DNA from: Adiantum capillus-veneris
Lineage: Eukaryota > Streptophyta > Polypodiopsida > Polypodiales > Pteridaceae
DNA: 64,000 bases
Direction of reading: 5' to 3'
Assembly (NCBI GenBank): GCA_014529385.2
Contig: CM043969.1
Span: 35,661,446-35,725,445, forward strand
Part shown: positions 33,645 through 44,675 of the stretch, one piece after another
Layout of the letters: each line of letters begins with the position of its first letter
How positions within the stretch are numbered: position 1 is the stretch's first letter
Notes under the pieces: model-generated
What the model was told of the DNA's origin: nothing
Seen by the model: only the letters and a program-made list of their open reading frames with translations
Databases searched by the model: none
Program-made: the position numbers and the translations under genes

Positions 33645-36600
33645 GCAAATGGCATTAAGCGTGGCCGAGGAAAAGGTAAAGAGAAAGAAGGTGTCACATC
33701 ACAAAGTGACCATGGACGAGAAAAGAAGGCAAAGGAGACCAAGGAAGCTAAGAGGACTCCACGTCGTATCAATCTCCAAGACTTCCCTCTTGGACATGGT
33801 ATGGCTCCATACAACCTATTGGAAGACATGAGAGGTAAGGGTCCTGATATCTCATGGCCTAAGTTTCTTGCATTATGCCCACAAGTTAGGAGGGATTTAA
33901 CAAAGGCAGTTAGCACTAGGAGAAAGGTAAAAGAGAGTGTGCCTGTTGTAAAAATTTCACATGCTGAAATGAATGAGGATATTACACCTGTGCTAGATTG
34001 TTACATCAAAGGAAGATTGGTTAGGAAATGTCTAGTGGATGGGGGTGCACAAATTTGCATCATGACAGAGGGACTCATGCAAAAACTAGGCATGCACATC
34101 CATGAGACACCTGAAATTAAAGTCAAGATGGCAAACAATAGCAAAGCTAGGTGTGTAGGCATTTGTAAAAATGTCTCTGTGGAGGCCTTTGGCATTAAGA
34201 AGGCAGTGGATTTCTATGTCATATCTACCAAAGGAAATGGTTACCCATTTATCCTAGGGAGACCATGGCTAATGAAAATGCGAGCTTTGCAGGATTGGGA
34301 GAGTGGAAAGCTAATTTGTAGGAATGAAAATCATAAGAAGGTTGTCTTTGAAATTAAGGAGCAAAGCCAAGAGGAGCTCCATGAAGAATCATCTCAAAGT
34401 GAGACGGAGGAAGGCTGGACCGATAGCACTTCAGAAGGAGAAAGTAGCGGCAGCATTACTGAAGAGGAGTCTTCCATCGAAGTCATGGGGGTAAGGTTTA
34501 AGCCAAACAACCAAGAGACCTCTTGCCCACGTTTGGAAGAGGTAGGTTCCCAAGAAAACCAAAAAGTGGAAGATGAAAGAATGCTAGAAGGTATGTTATC
34601 TACAACACTTACAAAGGATGAAAGAGAGGAGCTCAAAGGTGTGTTAAGGAAATTTCCTAGGCTTTTCGCTAAAGACTACACCGATGTGCATGGAGTAGAT
34701 GTTGTTCAACACAAAATTGAGTTGAAGCTAGAGGCCACACCTAAGGCTCAAAAGCTACGTAGGCTAGGAGTCATCAAGGAGCAGGCTTTACTTAAGGAGG
34801 TAAGAAAGCTTCTAGCAGCAAGTTTCATTTATCCAGTGGAGAATTCAGAGTGGGTCTCTCCCGTTGTTGTCACTCCTAAGAAAAATGGCAAGTGGAGGGT
34901 GTGTGTGGATTACCGTCCACTCAATGAGGCAACAAAAAGAGATCACTTTCCCCTCCCATTTCAAGATGAGATACTAAATGAGGTAGCTGGTCATGAGAAG
35001 TAGACTGTGTGTGATGGATACTTGGGTTACTTTCAAATAGGTATCGCATTGGAAGATCAGTTAAAAACAACCTTCATCACTCCTTGGGGTTGTTATGCTT
35101 TTAGAGTCATGACATTTGGTCTGACAAATGCTCCTACAACATTCCAACGTTTCATGAACATGGTGTTTCAAACATTCTTTGGAAAGTCAATTAGGGTGTT
35201 CATTGATGATTTATGCATTTATAGCTCAAAATCATTGCATCTACAAAGGGTAGAAGAAGGTTTAAAGAAGCTCTATGACATGGGGGGTCAACTCAACCCC
35301 GACAAATGTCACATAGGTGAGGATGAAGTGATCTTGCTTGGTCACAAGGTTTCCTATAAAGGCATTGAGGTGGATTCTTTAAAGGCAAATGCTCTTATTG
35401 AGCTCTCATTACCCAAGAATCTCAAAGAGGTAATCTCATTCATTCAAAAGGTGAAGTATATGTCACGCTTTATTCACTTAGCTTTGGAGTTGCTTCATCC
35501 TTTGCAAAAGTTGACACAAGAAGTAGAATTTGCATGGTTTAATGAGCTTGAAGAGTACTTTTGTAACATTAAAGTCATTTTGTCAGAGCTACCAACACTC
35601 ATGCCTCCTTGTTGGGAGTACACATTCTTTTTTAGCTCTAGTGTTGGGAAAGAAACAATTGGTGCGGTTTTGCTACAACAAGATCCCCACAGTACCAGAA
35701 TGCGACCCATCTACTTTGCTAGTAGGGTCATGAATGCTTTAGAGAGAGGCTACACGGAAGCATAACTCATGATTCTTTCTCTCATGTTTGCTGTGAGAAA
35801 GTTTAGATCCTACTTGCTACCAAAACCTTTTGTAATTCTCACTGCCGAAAATTTGCTCCCTTGGGTGTCATCTCAAATGAATCTTAGTACTAGGATCTCA
35901 AAGTGGATTATGGAGTTGTAAGAGTTTCAATACTCTTTCAAGGTAGAAGATAGTGTGCGTGCACAATTGGCAGGGATCCTTACTTATAGGGCACATGAGA
36001 AGGAGATTAAGGTGCCTGAAGTAAAGACCCTACCATTGCAACCACCTAAAATTATTCCTAATGCTTTTACCTTGTTCTTTGATGGAGCTTTTCGACGAGT
36101 CATAGGAAAAGCAGGGGGAGGGCTAGTATTGCTCAACCCAAGTGGGGAGGTGGTCATGCAAGAGAAGATCAATCTACCAGGTTCAACTAGCAACAATGAA
36201 GCAAAATATGACACACTACTTCATGGTTTAAAGATATGCATTGGCCAAGGTATACAACGTCTCATGGTAAAAGGGGATGCACTTCTCATCGTGAAGCAAA
36301 TTTTAGGCATTTTGGCATGCAAGAATGAAAGCCTAAGGGAAAAAGTTCATGCCATTTGTAGATTGTTTAATCAATTTGAAGAAGTACAACTATATCATAT
36401 TCCTAGGAAACAGAATGAAGATGCCGATTTACTTGCACAACAAGTAGTTACATGTGTTGAGAAAGAAGTGCAGGTCATCATGGTGGCAGCAACTGTCAAG
36501 CAACCGAGATACCAGGGATTGGAGTCATTGACTCCCATTATTAGCTACATTTTGGAGGGTGATTTTCCACAAGACTTCACGAAGGCTTAGAAGAGGAGAC

Positions 36601-37004
36601 TCATAAAAAAGGCAAGCGCGTATCTCTTTCTACAAGGATCCCTTTATCAAAGAGGGAAGGATCAAGTGTGCAGAAGAGTACAAACTATTGAGGAAATCCC
36701 AGCCATTCTAAAAGGTTTGCATGAGGAAGCGTGTGGTGGTCATTTTTCACAGGAACTCGCTGCAAAAAAGATTTTTCTTGCCGGATATGTTTGGCCAAGC
36801 TTGCACATTGATGTTCAACATTGGTGTAAAAGCTATCACAACTGTCAGATTAATGGAAACAAGCATTTGTTACATAGTCCACGTCAGTTAGTCCTTGCAA
36901 ATGGTCCATTTGAAAAATGGGGCATTGATGCTATGGGTCCATTGCCTAGGACTAAAAATGGGAAATCGTATATCTTGGTGGCCATAGACTACATGACGAG
37001 ATAG
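33645..37004 (+). pseudogene. E2 pol: protease, reverse transcriptase, two RNase H regions, integrase N-terminus
   Basis: The protease has the active-site phrase VDGGAQICIM, with DGG in place of the usual D[ST]G, as is common in Tat elements. The reverse transcriptase covers about 34,700-35,420, with the catalytic FIDDL phrase at about 35,202. A stop TAG lies at 35,001-35,003. The polymerase-linked RNase H that follows has a weak active site (FFFSSS where an Asp is expected). A second RNase H at about 36,060-36,460 keeps D, E, D and D (FFDGAF, NNEAKYD, VKGDALL, EDADLL). This is the extra archaeal-type RNase H that defines the Tat lineage. The integrase zinc-binding region (HEEACGGH) and first catalytic Asp (GIDAMGP) follow. 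Further stops lie near 35,763, 35,920, 36,588 and 37,002. Confidence 0.88.
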
Positions 37005-37431
37005 GTAGAAGCACAAAGTGTGGCAAAGGTAAATGAGAGGACAGTGAGCAAATTTGTCTATACTCATAGATTTGGCACACCTTTGGAGATTGTTTCTGAT
37101 AATGGTCCAGGGTTTAGAAAGGGCTTGCTCACAGAGGTCTGTGAAGAACTTCACATACTATCCCCAATCCAATGGTCTGGTAGAAAAAGCTAATGGTGTC
37201 ATTGAAGGCATCATTAGAAAGATGGTGAGAAACAAGACAAAGTTGTGGGATGACTTCTTGGATGGTGCCTTGTGGGCGTATCGAACCACATATAGGCAAG
37301 CCACGGAGTTTACACCATTTCACTTGGTCTATGGTCAAGAGGCTTTACAACCAATTGAGCTCAACATCACAACCATACGACTTCATGGCAAAGCAGCACA
37401 AGATGATCAAGAAGCATGGATGGATCGACTT
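37005..37431 (+). pseudogene. E2 integrase core, frameshifted, cut by the CACTA insertion
   Basis: The second catalytic Asp is in VSDNGPGF. A one-base frameshift occurs near 37,150. After it comes the phrase YYPQSNGLVEKANG, with the catalytic Glu, and WAYRTTYRQATEFTPFHLVYG, typical of Ty3/gypsy integrases. The frame is then interrupted at 37,431 by CACTA element 2. It resumes in a compatible frame at 44,178. Confidence 0.88.
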
Positions 37432-37676
37432 CACTACAAGAGGCTATTCATATTAGCGACGCTCACACAGTGACGCTACAAAAGAAAATTCCCGGCGTCG
37501 CTATGAGCGTCGCTATAAGCATCGCAAAATTACAAGTAAATTTGTGACGCTCATAGCGATGCCGGCTGGACTAAAAAAAATAACAGAGAGTGCCCAAAAA
37601 CTCAGATCTCAGATCTGAGTTTTTCGGCGCCCTCAAGCGAGGAGCAGGTAACGCTCTCCCTCTCTCTCTCTTTCTT

Positions 37677-37778
37677 CTCCACACACACACACACACACAC
37701 ACACGAGGACAGGAAGGAGAGCCAGGTATGCTCCTTCCCTCTCCTCACTCTCATGTTCTCTTCCCCTCTTTCTCTCTC

Positions 37779-37826
<48 letters not shown>

Positions 37827-37830
37827 TGTT

Positions 37831-37900
<70 letters not shown>

Positions 37901-38520
37901 TACAAACATAAACAAAAACGCACACACACATACATAAACAAAGAATGCACACACACATTGAGAGAGGAAAACAGAGAGAGAGCATGCATAAACAAAAAAC
38001 ACACACATTGAGAGAGGAAACGAGAGAGACAACATGCATAAACAAAAAACCGAACATTGAGAGAGGAAAAGAGAGAGAAAACATGCATAAACAAAAAAAC
38101 GCACACACATTGAGAGAGAAAGAGAGAGAGAAACTAATTTAACGTCGTAGGAAACTAATTAAAATTAAAAGAGCTAAAGATCTAGCCGACGAGGAGTTGA
38201 ACTCAAGACCTATTATTCAAGAGGGAAATGGCATAACCAATCTATTATACTTGGCATGGGTGATAGAGAGGTTATACCATTTATCTCTTTTTGTTGGCAC
38301 ACACATCCACACACGCGCACACACACAAGAAGAAGAGAGTTATAACGTCGTAGGAAACTATCCTAAAAGACGTTAAAGATTAGGTTAGATGTAGACTTAC
38401 GTTAAATTAGATTTAGGTTTATTTAAGTTAAATTAGATTAGATTTAGGTTGATTTTTAGTTAGATTTACGTTTATTTACGCTAGATTTAGATTTTCGTTA
38501 TATTAGATTAGATTTAGGTC
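37677..38520. repeat. Microsatellites and roughly 50-bp tandem repeats in CACTA element 2
   Basis: (AC)n at 37,679-37,704 and 37,796-37,822, and (AG)n at 37,833-37,893. Four imperfect units then follow with ATGCATAAACAAAAAA and CATTGAGAGAGGAAA (about 37,925-38,115). Degenerate TTAGATTTA words follow at 38,370-38,515. All long ORFs here come from the dinucleotide repeats. Confidence 0.85.
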
Positions 38521-38877
38521 TCCATAGACTGCGATGCCTGCATGAAGCGGGTGATGAAAGCCCTCAATGGAATATAGGGTATTGCTGCCTTCACTCATGG
38601 TGGGTCTGTCGATCCAAAAGTACTGGTGAAATGTCTTCAGAAGATAGGGAAGAAGGTGGATCTTCAGGGCGGCAAGAGTCACTACATCCCCGACAATGAC
38701 CATCTAGACAACCTCTAGTCATTCAACAACAACTTTAAAGTTAGTAACAAGAGCAAGAACGATCCAAAGGGCCAATTGCTGTTGTCAGATGTGGATGGAG
38801 ATGAGGCAGCGTCACCGCCGGAAGTTAACTCTCACATCTTTAGTGATGAGAATGCCAACTCTTGCCGAGTTATGTGA
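38518..38877 (+). pseudogene. Captured heavy-metal-associated (HMA) domain fragment, element 2
   Basis: It begins after a TTTAG acceptor-like word. The frame reads VSIDCDACMKRVMKALNGI, a stop TAG at 38,575-38,577, then GIAAFTHGGSVDPKVLVKCL and KIGKKVDLQ. This is the fold order of an HMA domain with its CxxC metal site. A second TAG at 38,716-38,718 is followed by a polar tail ending near 38,877, which resembles the variable linker of HIPP proteins. Element 1 lacks the tail. The two stops show that it makes no metallochaperone. Confidence 0.72.
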
Positions 38878-39189
38878 AAAATTATGTGTTAAATCAGTTT
38901 TAAGGTTCTTATAATCCCTGTGAAAAGATCTACTGTGAAAAGATGTTAAGATGCTGTGAAGTGCTACAGCTAGAGAAGAGGCAAAGGGGTTTTGTCCACT
39001 ACATGCAGTATCATGTAGACGTGGGTCTGTAGATTTCTTGTACCCACAAATATAGGTATTGACCAATAAAGACGAGATTATAACCCGGTGGTTTTGATCT
39101 CCGTGCACCTCTAGACCGAGGTGTGCGGGGATTGGACATGACTAGAGAATGTGAGGTAGAGAGAGAGAGAGAGAGAGATAGAGAGAGAG

Positions 39190-39226
<37 letters not shown>

Positions 39227-39288
39227 GACGAAGAATGCCAATAGAATATTAAATTTGTTGTCCAGGTTATAATATTTTTATCCTCATT

Positions 39289-41154
39289 ATGCGTAGTGAT
39301 GAGGATGTGGGACCGTCCAACCGAAACACCTATCTCTCAACGAGGGTCTTATGTCCTTGTAATCAATGCAAGCATGTTGTGCGACGGACAAGACGTGTTT
39401 CTTTGCAGCACGTTCGCGAATTTGGTGAGTTCGATCCATCTATTATAGATCGATTTGTTGCTAATTATAACTCGTCGGACTCTGACGCTGGCCAACAAGC
39501 AGCAATCTTGCAACCCAATAGACGTGGTCGCAGGCGCTTTGGTCAAGCAGCATATGTGAGGCCACAAGATGTAGCCTCTGACAGCTCGGGGGATGATCAT
39601 GCAGAGCACAACATTCCCCCATGGTTGACTACGAAGAAGGGGCACCTATGGCTAAGCTTGATTGTGCCAGGGCGATATAAGGTGCAGAATATGGATGTGT
39701 ATCTTCGTCCACTATTGGAAGAGCTACAACAATTGTGGATTGGCATAGAGGTGGTGGATATGAGCCGACACACAGGACAACGGAATGCTTTGATCAGAGG
39801 CATTCTAATGTGGACCATGCATGACTATCCCAGGCTAACAGAATGCTCAGGTGATCTATTGACACTCCTCACTCAGACACTGTAAATCTTGTTTTTTCCC
39901 ATAGTTGATCTATTATCATGTGTATACATGCAGGGCTCCGACTCATAGTTGATCCGACATGTGTATACTGGCCCCGACTCATGATCAATCACTTGCTCGA
40001 TCCAATGCACATATTCAAGAATGTGGGTAATCTACTATGGGACCATCTGACCGGCAAGAAAGATACTTTGGGAGCCAGAGTTGACCTTAGAAATGTGGAT
40101 CGTATGGAGCAATATTGGCCGCAAACAGCGTCTGATGGATCGATAAAACTCCCTTAAGCACCATGGATTTTCACAGGAGCACAAGAACGCAAAGTAAAAG
40201 AGACCATTCGATCTTTGCGGACCCCCACTGGCGTAATGCACTCGCTCCGAACGTGTTTTACTAAAGAAGGAAAGCATAAAATGTGTCGGTACGTTCATAG
40301 TGGACTTTAATATCATTGCATAAAATGTGGACGTTAATATCATTGCTGCACATAGTTTACAGTTTATTTTACCGGTTGCCATTGAGGGATGTTTGTCTCT
40401 CGACATCCGTAACACAATCTACAAACTTGCAAAGCTGGTGCAATGGATCTCACAAAAGGAGATCAACGTAGACTCCATACCATTCACCAAACTAAATGCT
40501 GCGGAGCTTGTGTGCATGTTTGAGAAACATTTTCCTACTACCATGCTAACCATTCAGGTGCATCTTCTTGTTCACATAGTTGATGAGGTGGAAATAGCTG
40601 GCACAGTTCATTCGAGATGGATGTTCTTCTTAGAACGTTTCATGAAAACGCTTAAGGGATATGTGCGTCAAAAGGCACGTCTGGAGGGTAGCATGGCAGA
40701 AGGTTGGTTGGTATCAAAGTCCCTAGTGTACATTGGAGAGTGGCTAGACGGATTTGATAAAGCCCGGGACACGCTATGGAGAACCATAGATGATGAGCGC
40801 ATATCTGGGATTGTCATGTGCAATCTTGGTGTTGAGAAGAAGATGACGGAAGATCTAGAGGCTAAAATCAACGGATTTTGCATGCTTTACAATCCAGTGA
40901 TGCAAAAGTGGATTTCACAATATGAGGATGCAAAGCAAGAGCGACAAAGGGTACGAATCGAGTGGAGATGGGGAAGACGACCACCGATGCACTATCCGAC
41001 GGGTCTGGAGAGCCTACCAACATTCATGAGCTTAAGATGGTTGCACAACCAATTGAAAAGCTCACAACAATGCGGTGACGAAGTGACTGAGGAAGAGTGG
41101 GAGTACTCTCGGGGTTGCGCGACCAAGGTAAGTTTGCAATGTACCACTAGCTAG
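39289..41154 (+). pseudogene. CACTA element 2 TNP2-like transposase, two internal deletions
   Basis: Exon 1 starts at 39,289 (ATGCGTAGTG; element 1 has MSSDEDV). After AEH it is fused directly to IPPWLTTKKGHLW, losing about 0.8 kb that element 1 keeps (about 26,210-25,400), including the LGLAMDGVNPFG part. A second deletion near 39,935-39,970 has a filler made of nearby words (CCGACTCAT, ATAGTTGATC). The part with LLDPMHIFKNV follows (39,970-40,156). The DUF4218-type region (40,327 onward) is intact and extends past the point where element 1 is deleted, ending at a splice donor (CAAG|GTAAGT) near 41,128. Confidence 0.85.
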
Positions 41155-41199
41155 TGACTTTATTTGTAAACGTTTGAACCGCCACTCATAATCTTTGTT

Positions 41200-42006
41200 C
41201 GTTGTAGTATAAGTCATGCACAGCAGCATGGTGTAAAGGTCGACATTTTAGGGTGAAACGGATCGACAAAAAGCGTTTTACTCAAGATTGTGGAATCATG
41301 GAAAAATTTGAACAGTCTAGTCGATGACGTTCCTCTGATGCAGATCTTGTGGTGGCGGAACTCACTTACTTCGTCACGCTACAAGAGATTTTGAGGATCG
41401 ATTACAGAGGATTTTTTGTCGACTTGTTCGACGTGCAATGGTTCAAGATAATCATGGAGGGTCGCAACGCTACTGTGCGTAGAGGAGAGTCTGGTTTTCT
41501 TGAGGTGGATTCTACTAAGAAATGGGCTGACCTAAGAGACACTTTTGTACTACCCGAGCATTGTGAACAAGTAAGTATGTAAATAGTTAACATCCCCCTT
41601 TTACAAGTTATGTGCTTGAAAGCTCTCATGTAAGTTATGTGGAATCATGGCAGGTAATATTTCATCCTACAAAGTCTACATCAAACAGGTGGTACGTCAT
41701 AGAGGTAGCCCCTCGTAGTGCAAGGATGTATGAAGGCTACCATGTGCCAATCACAACGGCATCAATGGAGGAGATCAGAGAAGATGCTCAATCAGAAGCC
41801 GCTACGGTGGTGCCAGACGAGCATCAAGATGCTACTACTCTATATGGGGTGCATGCAGAGGAGCTACAAAATGAAACAGAGGATATGTGTTTAAACGGAG
41901 AGCTCTATACAGATATAGGAAATTATGCTGAGTTATGCAAGGATGAGAGAGAGAGATCTCTTAAAGCCACAAATATTGTAATTGAACAATTTTGCTCCGT
42001 GTTGTA
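41200..42006 (+). pseudogene. CACTA element 2 transposase 3' part (DUF4216-type) and tail
   Basis: The stretch at 41,349-41,572 reads LTYFVTLQEILRIDYRGFF and FDVQWFKIIM, typical of the DUF4216 region that follows DUF4218 in plant CACTA transposases. A GT donor lies at about 41,571. The next exon (about 41,654 on) has NRWYVIEVAPRSARMYEGYH, then an acidic tail to the stop near 42,006. Most of this is missing from element 1, which keeps only the last part of the tail. Confidence 0.7.
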
Positions 42007-42236
42007 AAAGCTCTGGCTCTCTAAGTACTTTCCATGGTGTATAACGCTCTTTTCTACTTGCGCTCACATCTTTTGATTGAAAATTCTAAGTTTTTGACTT
42101 GCCTCTTCTATCAGTCAATTCATTGCGTCATTGTATTTATATGCGTCATTACGTCATTGTATTTAATGGTCTTTGCGTCATTGTCTACTCTATTAATTGA
42201 ATATTAAGTTTAAATATTCGTGTATTTAATGCAGGT

Positions 42237-43547
42237 ATGGATGATGAGGACTTTCTTTCTTCTTTGTCACCGCAGCAGAGACAGTGGTACGTGGAGCATC
42301 ATCGCTCTGGCGCATCATCGCACGTTCCTACTCCATCTGCATCTCCCTCTCTTTCCGAGCATTCGGCGTGCTCCGAAGCTTCGGCGTCGACGAGAAGATC
42401 TTCACACTCGGCTAGACACCGGCACTCAGATGGTGGCGCTGGCGCTTGTTGTGGGGATTCTGCCGCCGATGCCTCCACACCGCCTCGTGTTCGACGAGGC
42501 TCTTTACCCTCCCCTTCTTTGCCCGCCCCCACACCAGCCATAGCATCGCCATCTACGCCAGGTTTTGCGCGGCTGACTTTTCCTAGCAGCTACACACCTC
42601 TACCTACTCCGCCAGGAGCCACCCCACTCGACACTCCTCGCTTCGGGGCCCAGACGCCGGTGGAGACACCTCACATCCGTACCCCCATCGACACTCCGCT
42701 AGAGACCCCTGCCGGGACACCCAGGTTCACGCGTCACCGGCCAGAGGGCTTGCCTTACTCCGTCGACTTCAGCGGCGGCATCATCATGGTTGATGACGGC
42801 AAGAAGGTGATCTCGCGCATGGGTGGTCTTTGGTCTCAGCTGTTTAGACACTACATACGAAACAAATGGAGTGAAGTACCAAGTGATTTAAAAAACAGAG
42901 TCATCAAGCATACTTCATGATGAGTTTCCCGTTCCAACACGGGGTCAGCGCTTCAATAAAGACCTGATGAAGATTCGAATGCGTGAATACTGCAAACACA
43001 AGCGTTCCGAAGTGCAAAAAGCAATCAAGAATGGGTGGAACAGGCCAGATTGGCTGGCCAAAGAAGATTGGAAGAATGCGAAGAAAGCAGCGCGCGAGAA
43101 TCCCGACAAGTGGAAGCAACAAAAGGATGCAGCCAGAGCACGAGTAGAGGCAGGGAGCTCGCACCACTTGGGGAGCGGTGGATGGGCATCATTTGAGGCC
43201 GATTTTGTAAGTGTTTTTGCATTGCTCTTTATGTTCGATAGTTTAGGGTTTATGAGTTTTTTAATTCTAACATAATGAAATCTTTGTATGTTTTGACAGT
43301 GGTCGATGACAGGACGTGATCCCACACCGTACGAGCGCGAGTACGCAGGCAGGAAGGGCTTAAACACCCTGATGGACATTCTCAGTTCTCGCGGCGACAT
43401 GGTTAGTATTAGGGTTTACTCTTTTCTATTTTTTGTATTGTTTTATAAATGTCGCTATATGTTTATACTTATTGAAAGCTGTCTTATTGTCTTTTTTTGC
43501 AGAATCCGACAGATACGTCGATTGGACGCGATGAGAAGTCTGACTAG
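42237..43547 (+). pseudogene. CACTA element 2 second gene (Ptta/En/Spm type), three exons
   Basis: Exons are 42,237-43,206, 43,300-43,401 and 43,503-43,547, with introns GTAAGT...ACAG and GTTAGT...GCAG. The start MDDEDFLSSLSPQQRQWYVE is intact here and frameshifted in element 1. An extra A near 42,905 shifts the frame after LKNRVI. The product would end early, while element 1 is intact at that point. The domain order is the same as in element 1: Ser/Pro/Thr-rich N-terminus with TP repeats, then the charged helical PF03004-type domain and a short C-terminal exon ending IGRDEKSD. Confidence 0.78.
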
Positions 43548-44177
43548 CGGACGTCAGTTTAGCCGTAGCTAGATAGCATTAGTTTAGGGTTTCTCATAGC
43601 TTATGTATCATGAGACGGATTTTATACGTCTTTTTGAACCATATATATTATTACATTTGTCACCGCAGTTCCTTTTGCCAATCAATTCTTTATGCCTATG
43701 ATGTTGTACAATTGTCATTATTACATTTGCCAATCAATTTATTTTGCCTATGATGTGTACAATTGTCAATTTTACGCTTGTCAATTTTGCAAAAAATGCG
43801 TCTTGTGGGTGACTATTTTGGGTCTATTATCTACCCTTGCACTTTTTTTAAAAAGTGAATCAAGTACAATATGGTTGCTGGGTGGCAGGGCATTCAATGC
43901 CCTGTCACCAAAAAAAAATTCTCTCGGGCGTCGCTATAACCGTCGCTATTTATGGCTCTGTAGCGTCGCTATAGTCTTTTGTGTAAACGTCGCTATAATC
44001 GTTGCTATGAGCGTCGCTATGTGCGTCTCTATATAGCGACGCTTATAGCGACGCATGTAGCGACTCTCTCGTAGCGACGCTCATAGCGACGGTTTTAGCG
44101 ACGCCGGGGGTTATAAAAACCCAGTGTATTTTCGTCGCTAACAGCGTCACAAGAGCACACAACCTCTTGTAGTGCTT

Positions 44178-44674
44178 CTTACCTTAGCTGAGCTTGAGTG
44201 GAAAAGAGAAGAAGCATACGAGTGCTACAAGAGGAAATCTACGCAGGCGAAGGAGAAGCTTGACAAGAAACTAAAGGACAAAGGCATCAATGAAGGAGAT
44301 CTTGTGCTAAGGTATGACAATCGACTCGACAATCGTTTTGATGCCAAATTTGAAACTAGATGGCAAGGGCCATACATAGTTAAGAAGGCTTTCAATTCAA
44401 GTTACTATCAACTTATGGACTTGAATGGGAAAGAGCACTCCAGGAAGGTAAACGAATATCGCTTGAAGCCTTATTTGAGTCGCCTTCTACCAAAGGATCT
44501 ACCAAAGATATGTCAAAAGGCAGCTATCTCATGTAGGTATTGTTCAATGAAGCATGAGTGTAACTCAAACCAAAATTCTAAGGGGCCAAACACTGAAGAC
44601 CTCGTCAAGGACTCTGAAGCACTCTCTTTGGAAAAGATGGTACATGAATATACCATCATCCTAGGGAAGGGCTA
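44178..44674 (+). pseudogene. E2 integrase C-terminal region
   Basis: The frame continues the integrase after the CACTA insertion. It contains KEKLDKKLKDKGINEGDLVL, then RWQGPYIVKKAFNSSYYQL, the GPY/F-type module at the end of Ty3/gypsy integrases, and a short tail to the stop TAA just before the polypurine tract region and 3' LTR. No chromodomain is present, as expected for Tat elements. Confidence 0.85.
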
Positions 44675-44675
44675 A

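Larger units (their letters stand above)
37432..44174 (+). mobile_element. CACTA (En/Spm) transposon, element 2, 6,743 bp
   Basis: Terminal repeats are CACTACAAGAGG at both ends, and the 3-bp duplication CTT lies at 37,429-37,431 and 44,175-44,177. It is the same family as element 1, in the opposite orientation, with near-identical ends and subterminal arrays. Coding order is HMA fragment, TNP2-like transposase with two internal deletions, DUF4218- and DUF4216-type parts, and second gene. It is inserted in the integrase part of E2. Confidence 0.93.

Noticed and set aside
37590-38142. Several overlapping ORFs with His/Thr and Ser/Leu runs in CACTA element 2
   Set aside because: They lie in AC and AG microsatellites and 50-bp repeats, with equal openness on both strands and no domain.
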